A DNA stretch of 64,000 nucleotides from Tritrichomonas musculus. Its lineage: Eukaryota; Parabasalia; Tritrichomonadida; Tritrichomonadidae. Positions 40,801 through 49,338 of the stretch are shown piece by piece. Positions within the stretch are counted from its first letter, which is position 1. Every line of letters starts with the position of its first letter. The stretch covers positions 2,232,001 through 2,296,000 of the forward strand of contig JAPFFF010000004.1 in NCBI GenBank assembly GCA_039105265.1, in the 5' to 3' direction. The position numbers were made by a program, and so were the translations under genes. The notes below the pieces were generated by a model. The model did not search any database, was not told the DNA's origin, and worked only from the letters and a program-made list of their open reading frames with translations.

Positions 40801-42635
40801 TAATTGTCTTTTTGACATTTTACCTGGGTATCAATGAAATTGGCGATGTTTCAACTCTATTCACCTGGTATTACCTTACCTCAACTCGAATTGGATCTAT
40901 TTTCTACACAATTGTTTCATTAGATTATTTGACATATGGCTCAAATATAACAAGCCAAGAATATTTAAATATTTTAAATACATCATATCATCAGATAGAA
41001 TCAACTCATTCAGCTTTACTTGGAGGAAATCCAAAAATAGTTCGATTAATTGGATTTGATTCAACTATCGATAGCGCTCATTTTATTGATTCATGTAAAA
41101 ATGATACTACTGAATATTATAAATTTTATCTGTGCTTATCTCTTGACCGAGCAATTAATGAAATGCAAATTTTCTTGAAAAGACTTCTTCGATCCTACTA
41201 CTTAGATGGGGAAAACTTCACTCTCGATAATAGCGATTATACAGATGCCCTCATTTTGCTTGATTATAAATTAGCACAAGCTATGTTCAGATTTCAAAAT
41301 AGTATGATTGATTATATGACCTCAGAATTCAATGATGTTTCAAATATTATGTCATCATTAGCTATTGTTGGTATTATTGTATCAGTTGTTGTTTTCTTTC
41401 TTTCATTTGTTCTCATTCGAGCGTTTGATATTGCATTAAAAGGAATTTGTCAATTAATTCGACTTCTTCCGCCATCATCAATGATGAAAAATAAGTCATT
41501 AATGGAATTTGTAATCGGATCTTCAAATAATGTTAATGATTCAGTTTTAACACCAGCTCAATCAATCGTTCAGGCTTCTTCAAATGCTTCAATTTCGGTC
41601 AGTTTAGATTATACTATTAATTCAGTCAATCCAGCCTTTAGAAATATAACAGGCCTCACACCAGATGAGGTTCTAGGTCAACCTCTTGTCATTCTCTTCC
41701 CATTTCCATCAGGAGGAAGCAGTAGTGGTAGTAGTTCTGCTGAAAACTCATCACTACAAGTTCTTTATGACAAACTCGGAAAGATGAAAAATAATGAAAC
41801 AGACAAAATTAGTGAAACTCTTACTATGAAGTGTACAAATGATATCGGGAAGCCGTTACATGTTGAAGTTACATTAATTGCTATTAAAAAAGAAAGCGGA
41901 GAAACTCAATCATTTGTTCTTTCTTTGAAAGATATGGCAGCTGAAAGACAACAAGAAATTTCTGCTAAAAATGCGAAAAGGAGATCAGAAAAAATTCTTC
42001 AACACCTTCTTCCTCCTCTTGTTTATGAGAATGTAATGAAGAATGATGATACATCAACATTGTTTGTATCTAATGCAGCAACATTTATTTCAATTCAGAT
42101 TGTTGGTCTTTTGGATTGTGTTAATTCATTAGCACCTTCTCAATTACTCAACGTTTTACAGAAAATTAATGAAGCTTTTGACGAAACAGCTTCTAAATAT
42201 CCAATCGTTCATACACTTAGTAGCCAAGATGAAATGCTTGTGGCTTGCTGTGGCTTATTCGATTATATGGATCAGCCTAAAGAGCAAGCTCAACAAGCTG
42301 TGGTTTTCGCACTTGAATTCAATTCTTTGATAGATGATTTGAATGAACAATTGGTCGTTGACCTTCAATTTAGAATTGGCATAAATCACGGTGGACCTTT
42401 AGCAGGCAATGTTCTAGATTTGAAAACACCTACGTTTGATTTGTTTGGTGAAGCTGTATTACATCCTGCTTACCAATTAGCTTGCGATGGCGATATAGGA
42501 AAAGTACAGATAACTGAATCAGTATATTCGTTATTAGAACAGAATGAATATGTAATTGAAAAAGGGAAACTAGTTAATGTAAAAGGAATCAATCAACCAA
42601 TTCAAATTTATTTTGTTAAAGATATTGTTGAATAA
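37863..42635 (+). CDS. Multi-pass membrane protein with PAS and degenerate class III cyclase domain
   Basis: A 1590-residue intact protein of the trichomonad transmembrane cyclase family. About 8-9 membrane helices occupy residues 45-350. A helical cytosolic part follows (350-680), then a helix at about 680, an extracellular loop, and more helices near 895, 965 and 1165. A PAS domain lies at about 1240-1360 (DYTINSVNPAFRNITGLTPD). The cyclase fold begins after a helix EKILQHLLPPLV. The first metal Asp is replaced by Q1412 (SIQIVGL), the second is kept (D1456 in SSQDEMLVA), and the transition-state Asn/Arg motif reads LFGEAVLHPAYQL after D1526, with no Asn in place and the Arg lost. Cyclic nucleotide synthesis is therefore doubtful alone; it could be a partner or regulatory subunit. 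Confidence 0.85.
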   Translation: MQETSQSERSKSKVGSSVNSSRVGSTTSFDDEQIAFQRRENLIYPLFSEISQIVKVPSFVYFFSQFFSLAQFLISGLWSNSDHFWDQDPKGKSAIRIFQCFIDLGLHGISSNLITYDILIILFVIMIGWHIFIIVYYYYFHQYSKLMLYITQILQMFVLPPIIPFYASHAGNSFSELATESMSQTGVSARSAVLFVFFALATIILFVLFVICFSFLCLSPILSQILDASWDPKPIIFMLSLTCYSCFFGPVLDHFAKWVNMIFILASVALTVYTILLLKDFPFHQFWINPAFAGLAVGHIFFELLLIPSCFSHEIPSTIYLVISLVLIVVSVVIAYILLRRKRQKIIKQLSYSTIGESNITDVDKKAHFETIELKTASDIYSFLRIGLAYNCDLFLDFSFPHYIVENYATQQLVLAVSQMISFFPNELQYLAYCLGMITKLGELSFQDHYLFFQMKKVHLMRQSSLSKEASSTIKKMRKQSLDTISAIRGFWKEVGSGHANLDFNALIAVQKTTNKLKGTFQDLTDRFSNNQEMCNEYAMFLVEGAGDYKEALKWKGKAHLLEIGKRLDTDFALRSLVNTYPHYLLDQIIDVNGKFIRSKTESNASASESVSVSASGISSESNTNDDAYFQKLDDFSSNFITESKMRLAVQKSLESASLPGLSASKYVFFLQFVVAAIIFIVILLWVPTVNVNIVSIISEVQNMAYVYCHSGYTSFTAAHLLTTHPNFSTFSGLETVLNLSNFPLDQVNTKPHSVLNLTFEHIAFYLMLGANSLESVNQELMSHPKDRLDALDEFLYSNITIYYCYKANITKDANITMSIRSAVFTCFLFLLEAIEQHHSGNDNSTETANLLVNAVYNMGRLSPYLEKVLQQLSSIGDDVVDSKKALLLVLEILIPVLFGVIFLVIQIRTIYLLYKKTNKTLSVLRKIKPETIDASLDPIMIGTKDKKINSSASQLRTSNSFSYTVLPIFCVVGILLNALIVFLTFYLGINEIGDVSTLFTWYYLTSTRIGSIFYTIVSLDYLTYGSNITSQEYLNILNTSYHQIESTHSALLGGNPKIVRLIGFDSTIDSAHFIDSCKNDTTEYYKFYLCLSLDRAINEMQIFLKRLLRSYYLDGENFTLDNSDYTDALILLDYKLAQAMFRFQNSMIDYMTSEFNDVSNIMSSLAIVGIIVSVVVFFLSFVLIRAFDIALKGICQLIRLLPPSSMMKNKSLMEFVIGSSNNVNDSVLTPAQSIVQASSNASISVSLDYTINSVNPAFRNITGLTPDEVLGQPLVILFPFPSGGSSSGSSSAENSSLQVLYDKLGKMKNNETDKISETLTMKCTNDIGKPLHVEVTLIAIKKESGETQSFVLSLKDMAAERQQEISAKNAKRRSEKILQHLLPPLVYENVMKNDDTSTLFVSNAATFISIQIVGLLDCVNSLAPSQLLNVLQKINEAFDETASKYPIVHTLSSQDEMLVACCGLFDYMDQPKEQAQQAVVFALEFNSLIDDLNEQLVVDLQFRIGINHGGPLAGNVLDLKTPTFDLFGEAVLHPAYQLACDGDIGKVQITESVYSLLEQNEYVIEKGKLVNVKGINQPIQIYFVKDIVE

Positions 42636-42878
42636 AAAAATTATGAGTAGAATTGCTTATTGTATTTTATTTTTTATTTGATCAACTTTTACATAAGACA
42701 AACTAATTCCAAAAAAATAGAGAAGTGTTTGCTATTTAAAGAAAAAAGGTCATTCTAAAATTAATATTACATTTATAAAATATTAAATTATTGCTTTACA
42801 TAAATATTTTGAGAATAGTTAAGTCCGATCTGATTTTCGCCTATATAAAGTTAAATCATCTTTTATAATTAAAGTTGA

Positions 42879-43391
42879 TCATGCTTTACTTGACTTATCT
42901 GCGTTATTTTTCTCGTTCTCCATCAAAACATTTTTTGTAGGTGCAAATTTTCTAGCATACATTGATCCCATTGATTGATAGCCAACCTTATCTCCAAGTC
43001 TTAAAAGATTACCTGCAAGAGTATTTAATGGACTATCTGGCGCCGGTTCACCCATTAAAAGCTGAACAGCTGTGCAAAGAGTTTGAATACCCCAAGCAGG
43101 AGTCCATTCGTTCTTCAGAATATCTAAACATATATCTCCTTTCTTAAAGTGAACATTTGGATGAAAAATTGGAGTGATAAATTTGGCGATTGGTGGATCA
43201 ATTGGATAACCATCGGGTATAATAATATCAATTTTGAAATAATGGCCTTCGTAAGGTGTTCCTTCTGGGGCTTTTATAACTGCAACCCAATTTCGTATAT
43301 TATCTTCTTTTGTCTCAAGCCATATTTCATCATTATTATCTCTTTTAGCTTTTCGAAGTTCTTTAAGAATTCGTTGGGCATCGCGCATCAT
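42879..43391 (-). CDS. Ubiquitin-conjugating enzyme E2, Pex4/UBC21-like
   Basis: A 170-residue E2 that carries ubiquitin on C88. The UBC fold motifs are present: the H77-P-N motif, GDICLDILKNEWTPAW around the active Cys, and a proline-rich entry (PDGYPIDPPIAKFITPIFHP). The segment after the active site, PAPDSPLNTLAGNLLRLGDK followed by GYQSMGSMYARKFA, is much closer to plant PEX4/UBC21 (P-D-S-P-L-N-x-x-x-G-N-L-L-R-x-G-D) than to the Ubc4/5 class. Pex4 ubiquitinates the import receptor Pex5 at peroxisomes, yet trichomonads are described as lacking peroxisomes, so it likely has another target. Start at the first of two Met codons; TCAAAATG directly precedes the second Met. Confidence 0.85.
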   Translation of the reverse strand: MMRDAQRILKELRKAKRDNNDEIWLETKEDNIRNWVAVIKAPEGTPYEGHYFKIDIIIPDGYPIDPPIAKFITPIFHPNVHFKKGDICLDILKNEWTPAWGIQTLCTAVQLLMGEPAPDSPLNTLAGNLLRLGDKVGYQSMGSMYARKFAPTKNVLMENEKNNADKSSKA

Positions 43392-43693
43392 TTTGACCAA
43401 ATAAAATTCTTTCAAAAAAATGAATAATCAAACGATATATAATTCAAATATTTCTATTAAAAAAAGAAATCGATATATATTAAATATCCTGTTTTATTAT
43501 CAATAAACAAAATAAATAATTAGAAAATATTAATATAAACATTGATGAAATATTATTTTAATTATATATTAGATATAAATTTAGTTTATTTATAAGATAT
43601 ATTTGAAACATTTTATTTTGTTAATGGTCAATTTAAATTGAATTTTTTCTTCTTTTTTTTGAATTGACAAAATTTTTTTTTAAAATTAAATTA
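43392..43693. other. Divergent spacer
   Basis: Separates the E2 gene from the ankyrin gene. AT-rich; nothing recognised. Confidence 0.4.
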
Positions 43694-44962
43694 ATGACTA
43701 ACGATTGTAATAATATCTTTATCGTTAATACTATTTTACATTCAGATTTGAATGAAATATTAAAATTAGATCTTTCGAGATTACTTTCGAATACAAATTT
43801 TTTTTTACCGTACTTCTTCATTTACTAATTTCAGACATAATATAAATTATCCGTTACCAACAAAATCACTAACATTGCTTCATGTTGCAGCTTATGCAGA
43901 CAATATTGAAGCATTTATATTTCTTCATAAAAATGGGTTGCCAATTTCTTTGAAGTCAGCACACGGATATTTACCTATTCATTATGCATGTGCAAGCGGT
44001 TCTAAAGAAATTGTTTCCTATATATTATCTATTGATCCAACGCAAGCACAAAAAAAATATATTCTTATTCTATAATTTATCAAGTTTCTGTTTTATTTTC
44101 AATTTTTTCATTTTGATCTATTATATTTGGCTGTTTTTTCCAATGACTATGATATTATACAATTACTTGTTCAGAATGGATATAATCCCACTGCTTTATT
44201 TTATAATAATGCTCCAATGATAATTGCTGGCCGCAATTCAAACATGAAAATAATAAAATACCTTATTAATATTATGAATAAGCCAACATTATATTCTATT
44301 CCTGCTCTTATACAAACAAATTGTTATGATGGAATTTTACTTTTTGATGAGCTTTATTTTCCACCAGAATCTATTGAAAATTACTGTAAAAAGTTTGAAT
44401 CTATTTGTTTAAAAATAACAAAAGCTAAAGCAGTTAGTATTCTAGAGTCTTTACTAAATAATAAATCGAGTGCATGGATATTTGCAAGGGGAAAAGAAGG
44501 AATTTTTTTTTTGATACTTTTTATAATGGTCCTATTCATTGGATTTGTATGAGTGGAAGTCCAAAAGTTGCTAAAATATTTTTCGAGATATTGAATAAGA
44601 TTGATTTATATAAGTTAAACAAGCAAAATAAAACTGGAATATATTACCTAGTTGGGAAGAAAACGAAAAATGTTATCAAGATTCTTAAAATTTTATTAGA
44701 AAAAGGATATGATATTAATTTCAAACCAAACGGCGGCAATTCGATCTTAACTGATTTTGTATTTCATTTTAATCCTGATTTAGAGGTTATTGAATTTTTG
44801 CTTCAGAATGGTGCAAATGCAAGAATAATGACAACTCAAAACAAAACTCTTTATGAGAGAATTGAAGAATCTATAAATAATCAACTATTTTATACTCAAT
44901 CGCAGAATCAAATTAAACTTAAAATATTCCAATTATTTGAAAGATATTCTCAACTAAATAAA

Positions 44963-44994
<32 letters not shown>

Positions 44995-45067
44995 AGCAAT
45001 TAAAGAAGAGTTGAACAATGATAATACTGATGCAAATTATAATAATGAAGTAGAAAATAAAGAATAA
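43694..45067 (+). pseudogene. Ankyrin-repeat gene with one 25-nt intron, otherwise interrupted
   Basis: From ATG 43694 the frame runs to 43809, is joined across a 25-nt intron (43810-43834) and goes on in phase through TLLHVAAYADNIEAFIFLHK and YLPIHYACASGSKEIVSYIL. A stop then occurs at 44073-44075; downstream the same frame resumes with LLYLAVFSNDYDIIQLLVQN. A frameshift in a ten-base T run near 44500 moves the rest (GPIHWICMSGSPKVAKIFFE) to another frame, which ends with an acidic Glu run at 45065-45067. The family is the multi-copy trichomonad ankyrin set. Two defects in one copy fit a decaying member, but a sequence error in the T run cannot be excluded. Confidence 0.65.
43810..43834 (+). 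other. Predicted 25-nt spliceosomal intron
   Basis: It starts GTACTTC and ends ACTAATTTCAG, so a branch-point-like ACTAAT abuts the 3' splice site, as in trichomonad introns (the Trichomonas consensus 3' end is ACTAACACACAG). Removing it joins CC to A and keeps the ankyrin frame open on both sides. The unspliced frame meets a stop. Confidence 0.7.
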
Positions 45068-45392
45068 TTGGATAATTCCAATTTTAATGCCAACAGTAAA
45101 TTCATAGAGTGATGTTGGACTATTATTTATAAAAGATTTTTTTTATTTAAACTAGATTTAATATAAAAAATAGTATATAGTAAATTTTATATATATAAGA
45201 TCAATATCGTAAAAAAATAAAAAAAAAAACTCCATTTTATGTGCTGCTCTAAATACTTATCTAATTTTCAAGTTGTACTTACTGTAGAAATGTCTTCATG
45301 ATCTTCTGACTGAATTGTTGTAAAATCTTCACTTTAATTTCAAACAATAATTGGCCAATTATCGTATCAAATTTTGAAATTATAAAATTGTA

Positions 45393-45827
45393 ATGCAAGC
45401 ACCTTCTTTTGATATAATTAAAAAAAATCTTGATGAATTTGACCAATCTATATTAAAGAATTGGGAAGATCAACTATTGATTGATGCAGATTCTTCATTA
45501 ATTACATATGTTGCTGATGTTCCTGATTTTCCGACAGAAAAAGAAGCTTTAATTACAGATGGCAATCTTACATTAGAAAGAATAGCACTCGATGCAGATC
45601 CAGGAGAGGAAGTTGATAAAGATATTCCATTAGAAATCATGGAAAAGAAATTTGCATTTCCTCCGACGCCATGCGAGAGACCGCAATTTGCTAGAATAAA
45701 GAAGAAGAAAAGTAAAAAGAAAAAGTCAAAGAGCGAGCATGGAAAAGAAAAAGTCAAAGGAAAAACGCCTAGATCAGAATCAACAACGTTTGGTTCGTCC
45801 AAAAAAAATCATAATAATAGTGTGTAA
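45393..45827 (+). CDS. Small protein with Lys-rich tail
   Basis: A 144-residue protein. The first 75 residues are acidic with helices (FDIIKKNLDEFDQSILKNWE); residues 85-95 carry FPPTPCERPQF; the tail is a Lys/Ser run (KKKKSKKKKSKSEHGKEK). No family is recognised. The basic tail could direct it to the nucleolus or to RNA. It is convergent with the next gene. Confidence 0.65.
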   Translation: MQAPSFDIIKKNLDEFDQSILKNWEDQLLIDADSSLITYVADVPDFPTEKEALITDGNLTLERIALDADPGEEVDKDIPLEIMEKKFAFPPTPCERPQFARIKKKKSKKKKSKSEHGKEKVKGKTPRSESTTFGSSKKNHNNSV

Positions 45828-46340
45828 TTGATATATGTGTGAAATATCGCTTACGGAAATAAATTTTGGATGCTTCTTTCGGCATTAAATGAAAAAAGAT
45901 CTTCTTTAAAATAAATAATACGCTTAAAACAAGTAAATTATTATAAATTATAGTATGTTGACTTTTTACGCTAATGATTTTTCTTTAATTCAATCATTTT
46001 TTTTATATTCATATCAATAATCCTTAAATGTAATAAATTTATTACATTTACTCATTGGCTGTTTTGAATAGGAAAGGTAAACTCATCGCTCAAAGCTTAT
46101 ATAAATTTTTTATTCATCTTTTTTAATCTTTTTTTTCCTCAATCATTTTATAAGCTCTCATTTCTTATTCATACCTTTATTTCTTTTTTATTTCTCTTAT
46201 CCCAACTTCTCCTTTTGCTTTTTATAAACAAGAATGTTCGAAAAGTTTTTAACTAAAAAAAAAAAAAAAAAAAAAAAACATATAATACAATAATATTACA
46301 TAATTTTAATCACAACAAATATAAGATAAATATAATATTA
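45828..46340. other. Convergent intergenic region
   Basis: Between two genes pointing at each other. It contains the palindrome at 46025-46050 and a 24-base A run at 46255-46278. No gene seen. Confidence 0.5.
46025..46050. repeat. 26-bp perfect palindrome between convergent genes
   Basis: The halves TAAATGTAATAAA and TTTATTACATTTA are exact inverse copies with no loop. Its place between two convergent 3' ends would suit a bidirectional 3'-end or chromatin signal. Chance is possible. Confidence 0.5.
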
Positions 46341-49202
46341 CTACTCTTCGTTTTCAATGAATTGATGATGAATAAACTTGACTAAAGCATTCTTTAATGT
46401 ATTATCAAAAGGTAATCCAGCAATATAAACGCAAATTTCATTGAACATTCCAAGTTGTGCCATAATAATGACTGGTGCAATTGGGTTTTTTGATTCAACT
46501 AGCAATTTCGATAAATTATTAATTTCTTCTTCACAATTTCCCAAGCTATTAGATTCGATTGATTGATTTCTAATGTAGAAGAAAGCATGTTTATAATCAT
46601 TCCTTTCAATAATCATATTAAGAAGCTTTTTCGAATCTTTTGTAACCATCAAAAGTTCATAGCAACGATTATAATTGCCTGCCTCTTTAAGAAGATGAAT
46701 TGAATCATTCATTGACTCGCCTGGTTTATCTAAATCAAAGAATGCAAGAGTTGTCATATTCCAAAGAAAGTTTGATGCTTTCGGATTGGTTTTCTTTAAA
46801 ATTTTTTTGCATATTGGAAAGATACCCATAATTAGAGCCAGTTCATAAAGTGGATCATTCATTTGTTTTGTATTCAATAAACTATTAATTAAAATAATTG
46901 ATGATTTGTAGGCTGATTTGCGGTTGCATAAATAAAGTAGGTTTGGTATAGTAATTCCAATACTTAAAAAGTCTTCAGCAGTTTTCAATGGAGATGACTT
47001 CAGATCTTCGTTTAACATTCGGTTTCGATACCAAGCTGGTGGCCTTCGTTTAGAATATTTGCCTTTTAGATTGAAGGATGCAATTCTTTTTTGTTTACCA
47101 AACTTAACTAAAATAGTTGAATCACTTGCATATTTGTAATTTTCAATTAAATAAGGTAATGATATTAATTTCTGTGTACCTGATGTTGATTCTTCAGTAA
47201 ATGAATATGCATGACCAGATCGATCAATAATGAGCAATAGTTTGCCACAAGAAGCGACACTTGCAATAGCAAAAGGATTTACTGAGCTTTTCTTAACGGT
47301 GTTGGTGCCATTGGAATTAGATGGTGATCCTGGTCCTGATGTAGTTTTGTTTCCAAAATTAAATATACTTGCGATGTCGAATAAAGGAGAATCATCATCA
47401 TTGTTTGTGTTAATTGTGTTTTGATTATCATTGCCATCAGTAATTACTGCAGATTCAGGATTATTTTGGAAAATGCGCTTGATTGTATAATATTTCTTCG
47501 CAAATTTGTAAACTGATCCAGTTACATCGCCAATATAAAGAGTTCCTGATTCAGAGCATGTGATTGTAGTCAAGTCGGTAAATATAGGATTTGAATCAAA
47601 TGAAAAAGCACGCGTTGAAGTTAATTTTCCTTGCATATCATATAAATAAAGTACGCTTGAATTTGAAACGAAAAATAGCATTGATGAATCAATATAAAAA
47701 GTGCCAATTGATACTTCTTTTAGAGCGATAAAACTCACAATGTTGAGATCAGGACAAGAAAAGAGAATTGCTGTTTGATTGTTAATAACAATACAAAGAT
47801 GAGTTTTATCGGGTGAAACAATTACTTGTGATATTACAGTATATTTATCTATCAAAAATTTGAAAGCGTTAAGATCTTTAACTGTTTTATTCACAAGATC
47901 GACAGTTAAAATTCTACGACGAGATTGACTCCACATAATTAATAATGAGTCTGAAATCCATTTAATTCTCATTCCATGATCACTTATTTCGTATGAATAA
48001 AGAAAGTTACATGAGTTTCCGACCTTATAATTGTTTGTATTCAGATCATTTGAACTGTTATTTGGTGAAGCAGATTTATTGGATTCAACTTCACCTTCTA
48101 ATGCTATTTGATCTTTCTTTTTCTTTGTACTTGTCGTATTGTGCTGGTATGCTTCGGATGTTGGCACAGTAATATGAAGAAAACCATTAGCTGTTGAAAA
48201 AGCAATTGAGCCTTTATAAAAGCTCCAGTCTACTGGTCTAGTGTTTAATAATGAGCAATGTTTGGTAACAAAGAGTTTGTCACGAATAATTTCAATCTGA
48301 TATAATTCAAGTGGGCTTGTCATCATCATAATTTTTTCGTTCATAAAAACAGTAGATTCAATTCTCAAACTAGATACAGCTACTTCTGAAATTTGCTTCC
48401 ATTCTGATTTTTGAGATGACCGATACAATGATATTCTATCACGTTCTACAACAACAACTCTGTCTTCAGTTATATAAGAATTGAAAATATTAGGTTGCGC
48501 TAAAAAGCTAATAACTGTCATTCCTGCTGTATGAAACAACAGTGTTCGTGAAGCTGCTGATATCAAAATAAAATTATTATTTCCAGGATAAAACTCAAAT
48601 GAGTTGATTTTTTCACCAAGAGAAAAATCGTCAACAACCGCTTTATCACCACGAATAATCGAAAAATTACCACTTTCCGAAGCAACTGCAATTACCGATT
48701 CAAATAGCAAATCAAAAGAAATAAAATGAATGGGATGTTTGCAAGGATATGATTGAATTGATTCATAAATTTGGCTTTTATCTAAAGAGAGTTTTGCATA
48801 AATAAGCACACCAGATTCAAAGCCAATATAAAGAAAGTTTTGTCTTGTCGTCGAAAATTTTAAAGAGAGAATTTTTTCATTTTTAAAGTTTAGAGATGTA
48901 ACAATTGAAGCAGTTGCGACATTGAAAAAAATAAGGCGACCGTTGTTTGATGCTATTGCTAAAATAGGTCGATTGACTGAAGCAGAAAGGGATCCATTTG
49001 CCCATGCAATGCATGAAATATCCGATTCAAACGGTGACCACATATATATTGGCGTATATTGTCCATTGTCATTTGATAATATTACTACTGTTGATCCAAG
49101 TGCATAAGCAAAAAAATCACATTCGCTCCATGCACACTTAACTGGTTGATTGATATAATGCTGATAAGGCCAATCACGAAAAGAGAGATAAATATTAGAC
49201 AT
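46341..49202 (-). CDS. WD40 propeller protein with helical C-terminus (WDR11-like layout)
   Basis: A 953-residue protein starting MSNIYLSFRDWPYQ. The first 700 residues alternate short beta segments in the manner of two degenerate propellers (VKCAWSECDFFAYALGSTVV, PILAIASNNGRLIFFNVATA, TITCSESGTLYIGDVTGSVY). The last 200 residues are helical (NLLYLCNRKSAYKSSIILIN, NRCYELLMVTKDSKKLLNMI), like an alpha-solenoid of trafficking or ciliary coat proteins. Two propellers plus a solenoid is found in WDR11 and in intraflagellar transport proteins. I cannot fix which; there is no diagnostic motif. The frame opens one codon earlier at a TTG; the ATG at 49202 is taken. Confidence 0.65.
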   Translation of the reverse strand: MSNIYLSFRDWPYQHYINQPVKCAWSECDFFAYALGSTVVILSNDNGQYTPIYMWSPFESDISCIAWANGSLSASVNRPILAIASNNGRLIFFNVATASIVTSLNFKNEKILSLKFSTTRQNFLYIGFESGVLIYAKLSLDKSQIYESIQSYPCKHPIHFISFDLLFESVIAVASESGNFSIIRGDKAVVDDFSLGEKINSFEFYPGNNNFILISAASRTLLFHTAGMTVISFLAQPNIFNSYITEDRVVVVERDRISLYRSSQKSEWKQISEVAVSSLRIESTVFMNEKIMMMTSPLELYQIEIIRDKLFVTKHCSLLNTRPVDWSFYKGSIAFSTANGFLHITVPTSEAYQHNTTSTKKKKDQIALEGEVESNKSASPNNSSNDLNTNNYKVGNSCNFLYSYEISDHGMRIKWISDSLLIMWSQSRRRILTVDLVNKTVKDLNAFKFLIDKYTVISQVIVSPDKTHLCIVINNQTAILFSCPDLNIVSFIALKEVSIGTFYIDSSMLFFVSNSSVLYLYDMQGKLTSTRAFSFDSNPIFTDLTTITCSESGTLYIGDVTGSVYKFAKKYYTIKRIFQNNPESAVITDGNDNQNTINTNNDDDSPLFDIASIFNFGNKTTSGPGSPSNSNGTNTVKKSSVNPFAIASVASCGKLLLIIDRSGHAYSFTEESTSGTQKLISLPYLIENYKYASDSTILVKFGKQKRIASFNLKGKYSKRRPPAWYRNRMLNEDLKSSPLKTAEDFLSIGITIPNLLYLCNRKSAYKSSIILINSLLNTKQMNDPLYELALIMGIFPICKKILKKTNPKASNFLWNMTTLAFFDLDKPGESMNDSIHLLKEAGNYNRCYELLMVTKDSKKLLNMIIERNDYKHAFFYIRNQSIESNSLGNCEEEINNLSKLLVESKNPIAPVIIMAQLGMFNEICVYIAGLPFDNTLKNALVKFIHHQFIENEE

Positions 49203-49338
49203 CAATTTTAAAAGTTTTTATATAAAATACAGATATTGATACTGAATTGAAAATTTCTTTAATAACTCCCGTTCAAAAAGTTTAGCAAAAAAACAATATT
49301 GAATGTAAAAATATCAATATAGGAAAAAAAAAAAAATC

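Noticed and set aside
44073-44110. Second intron in the ankyrin gene to remove the in-frame stop
   Set aside because: No GT start is placed so that a plausible intron covers the stop and keeps the ankyrin repeat; decay is simpler.
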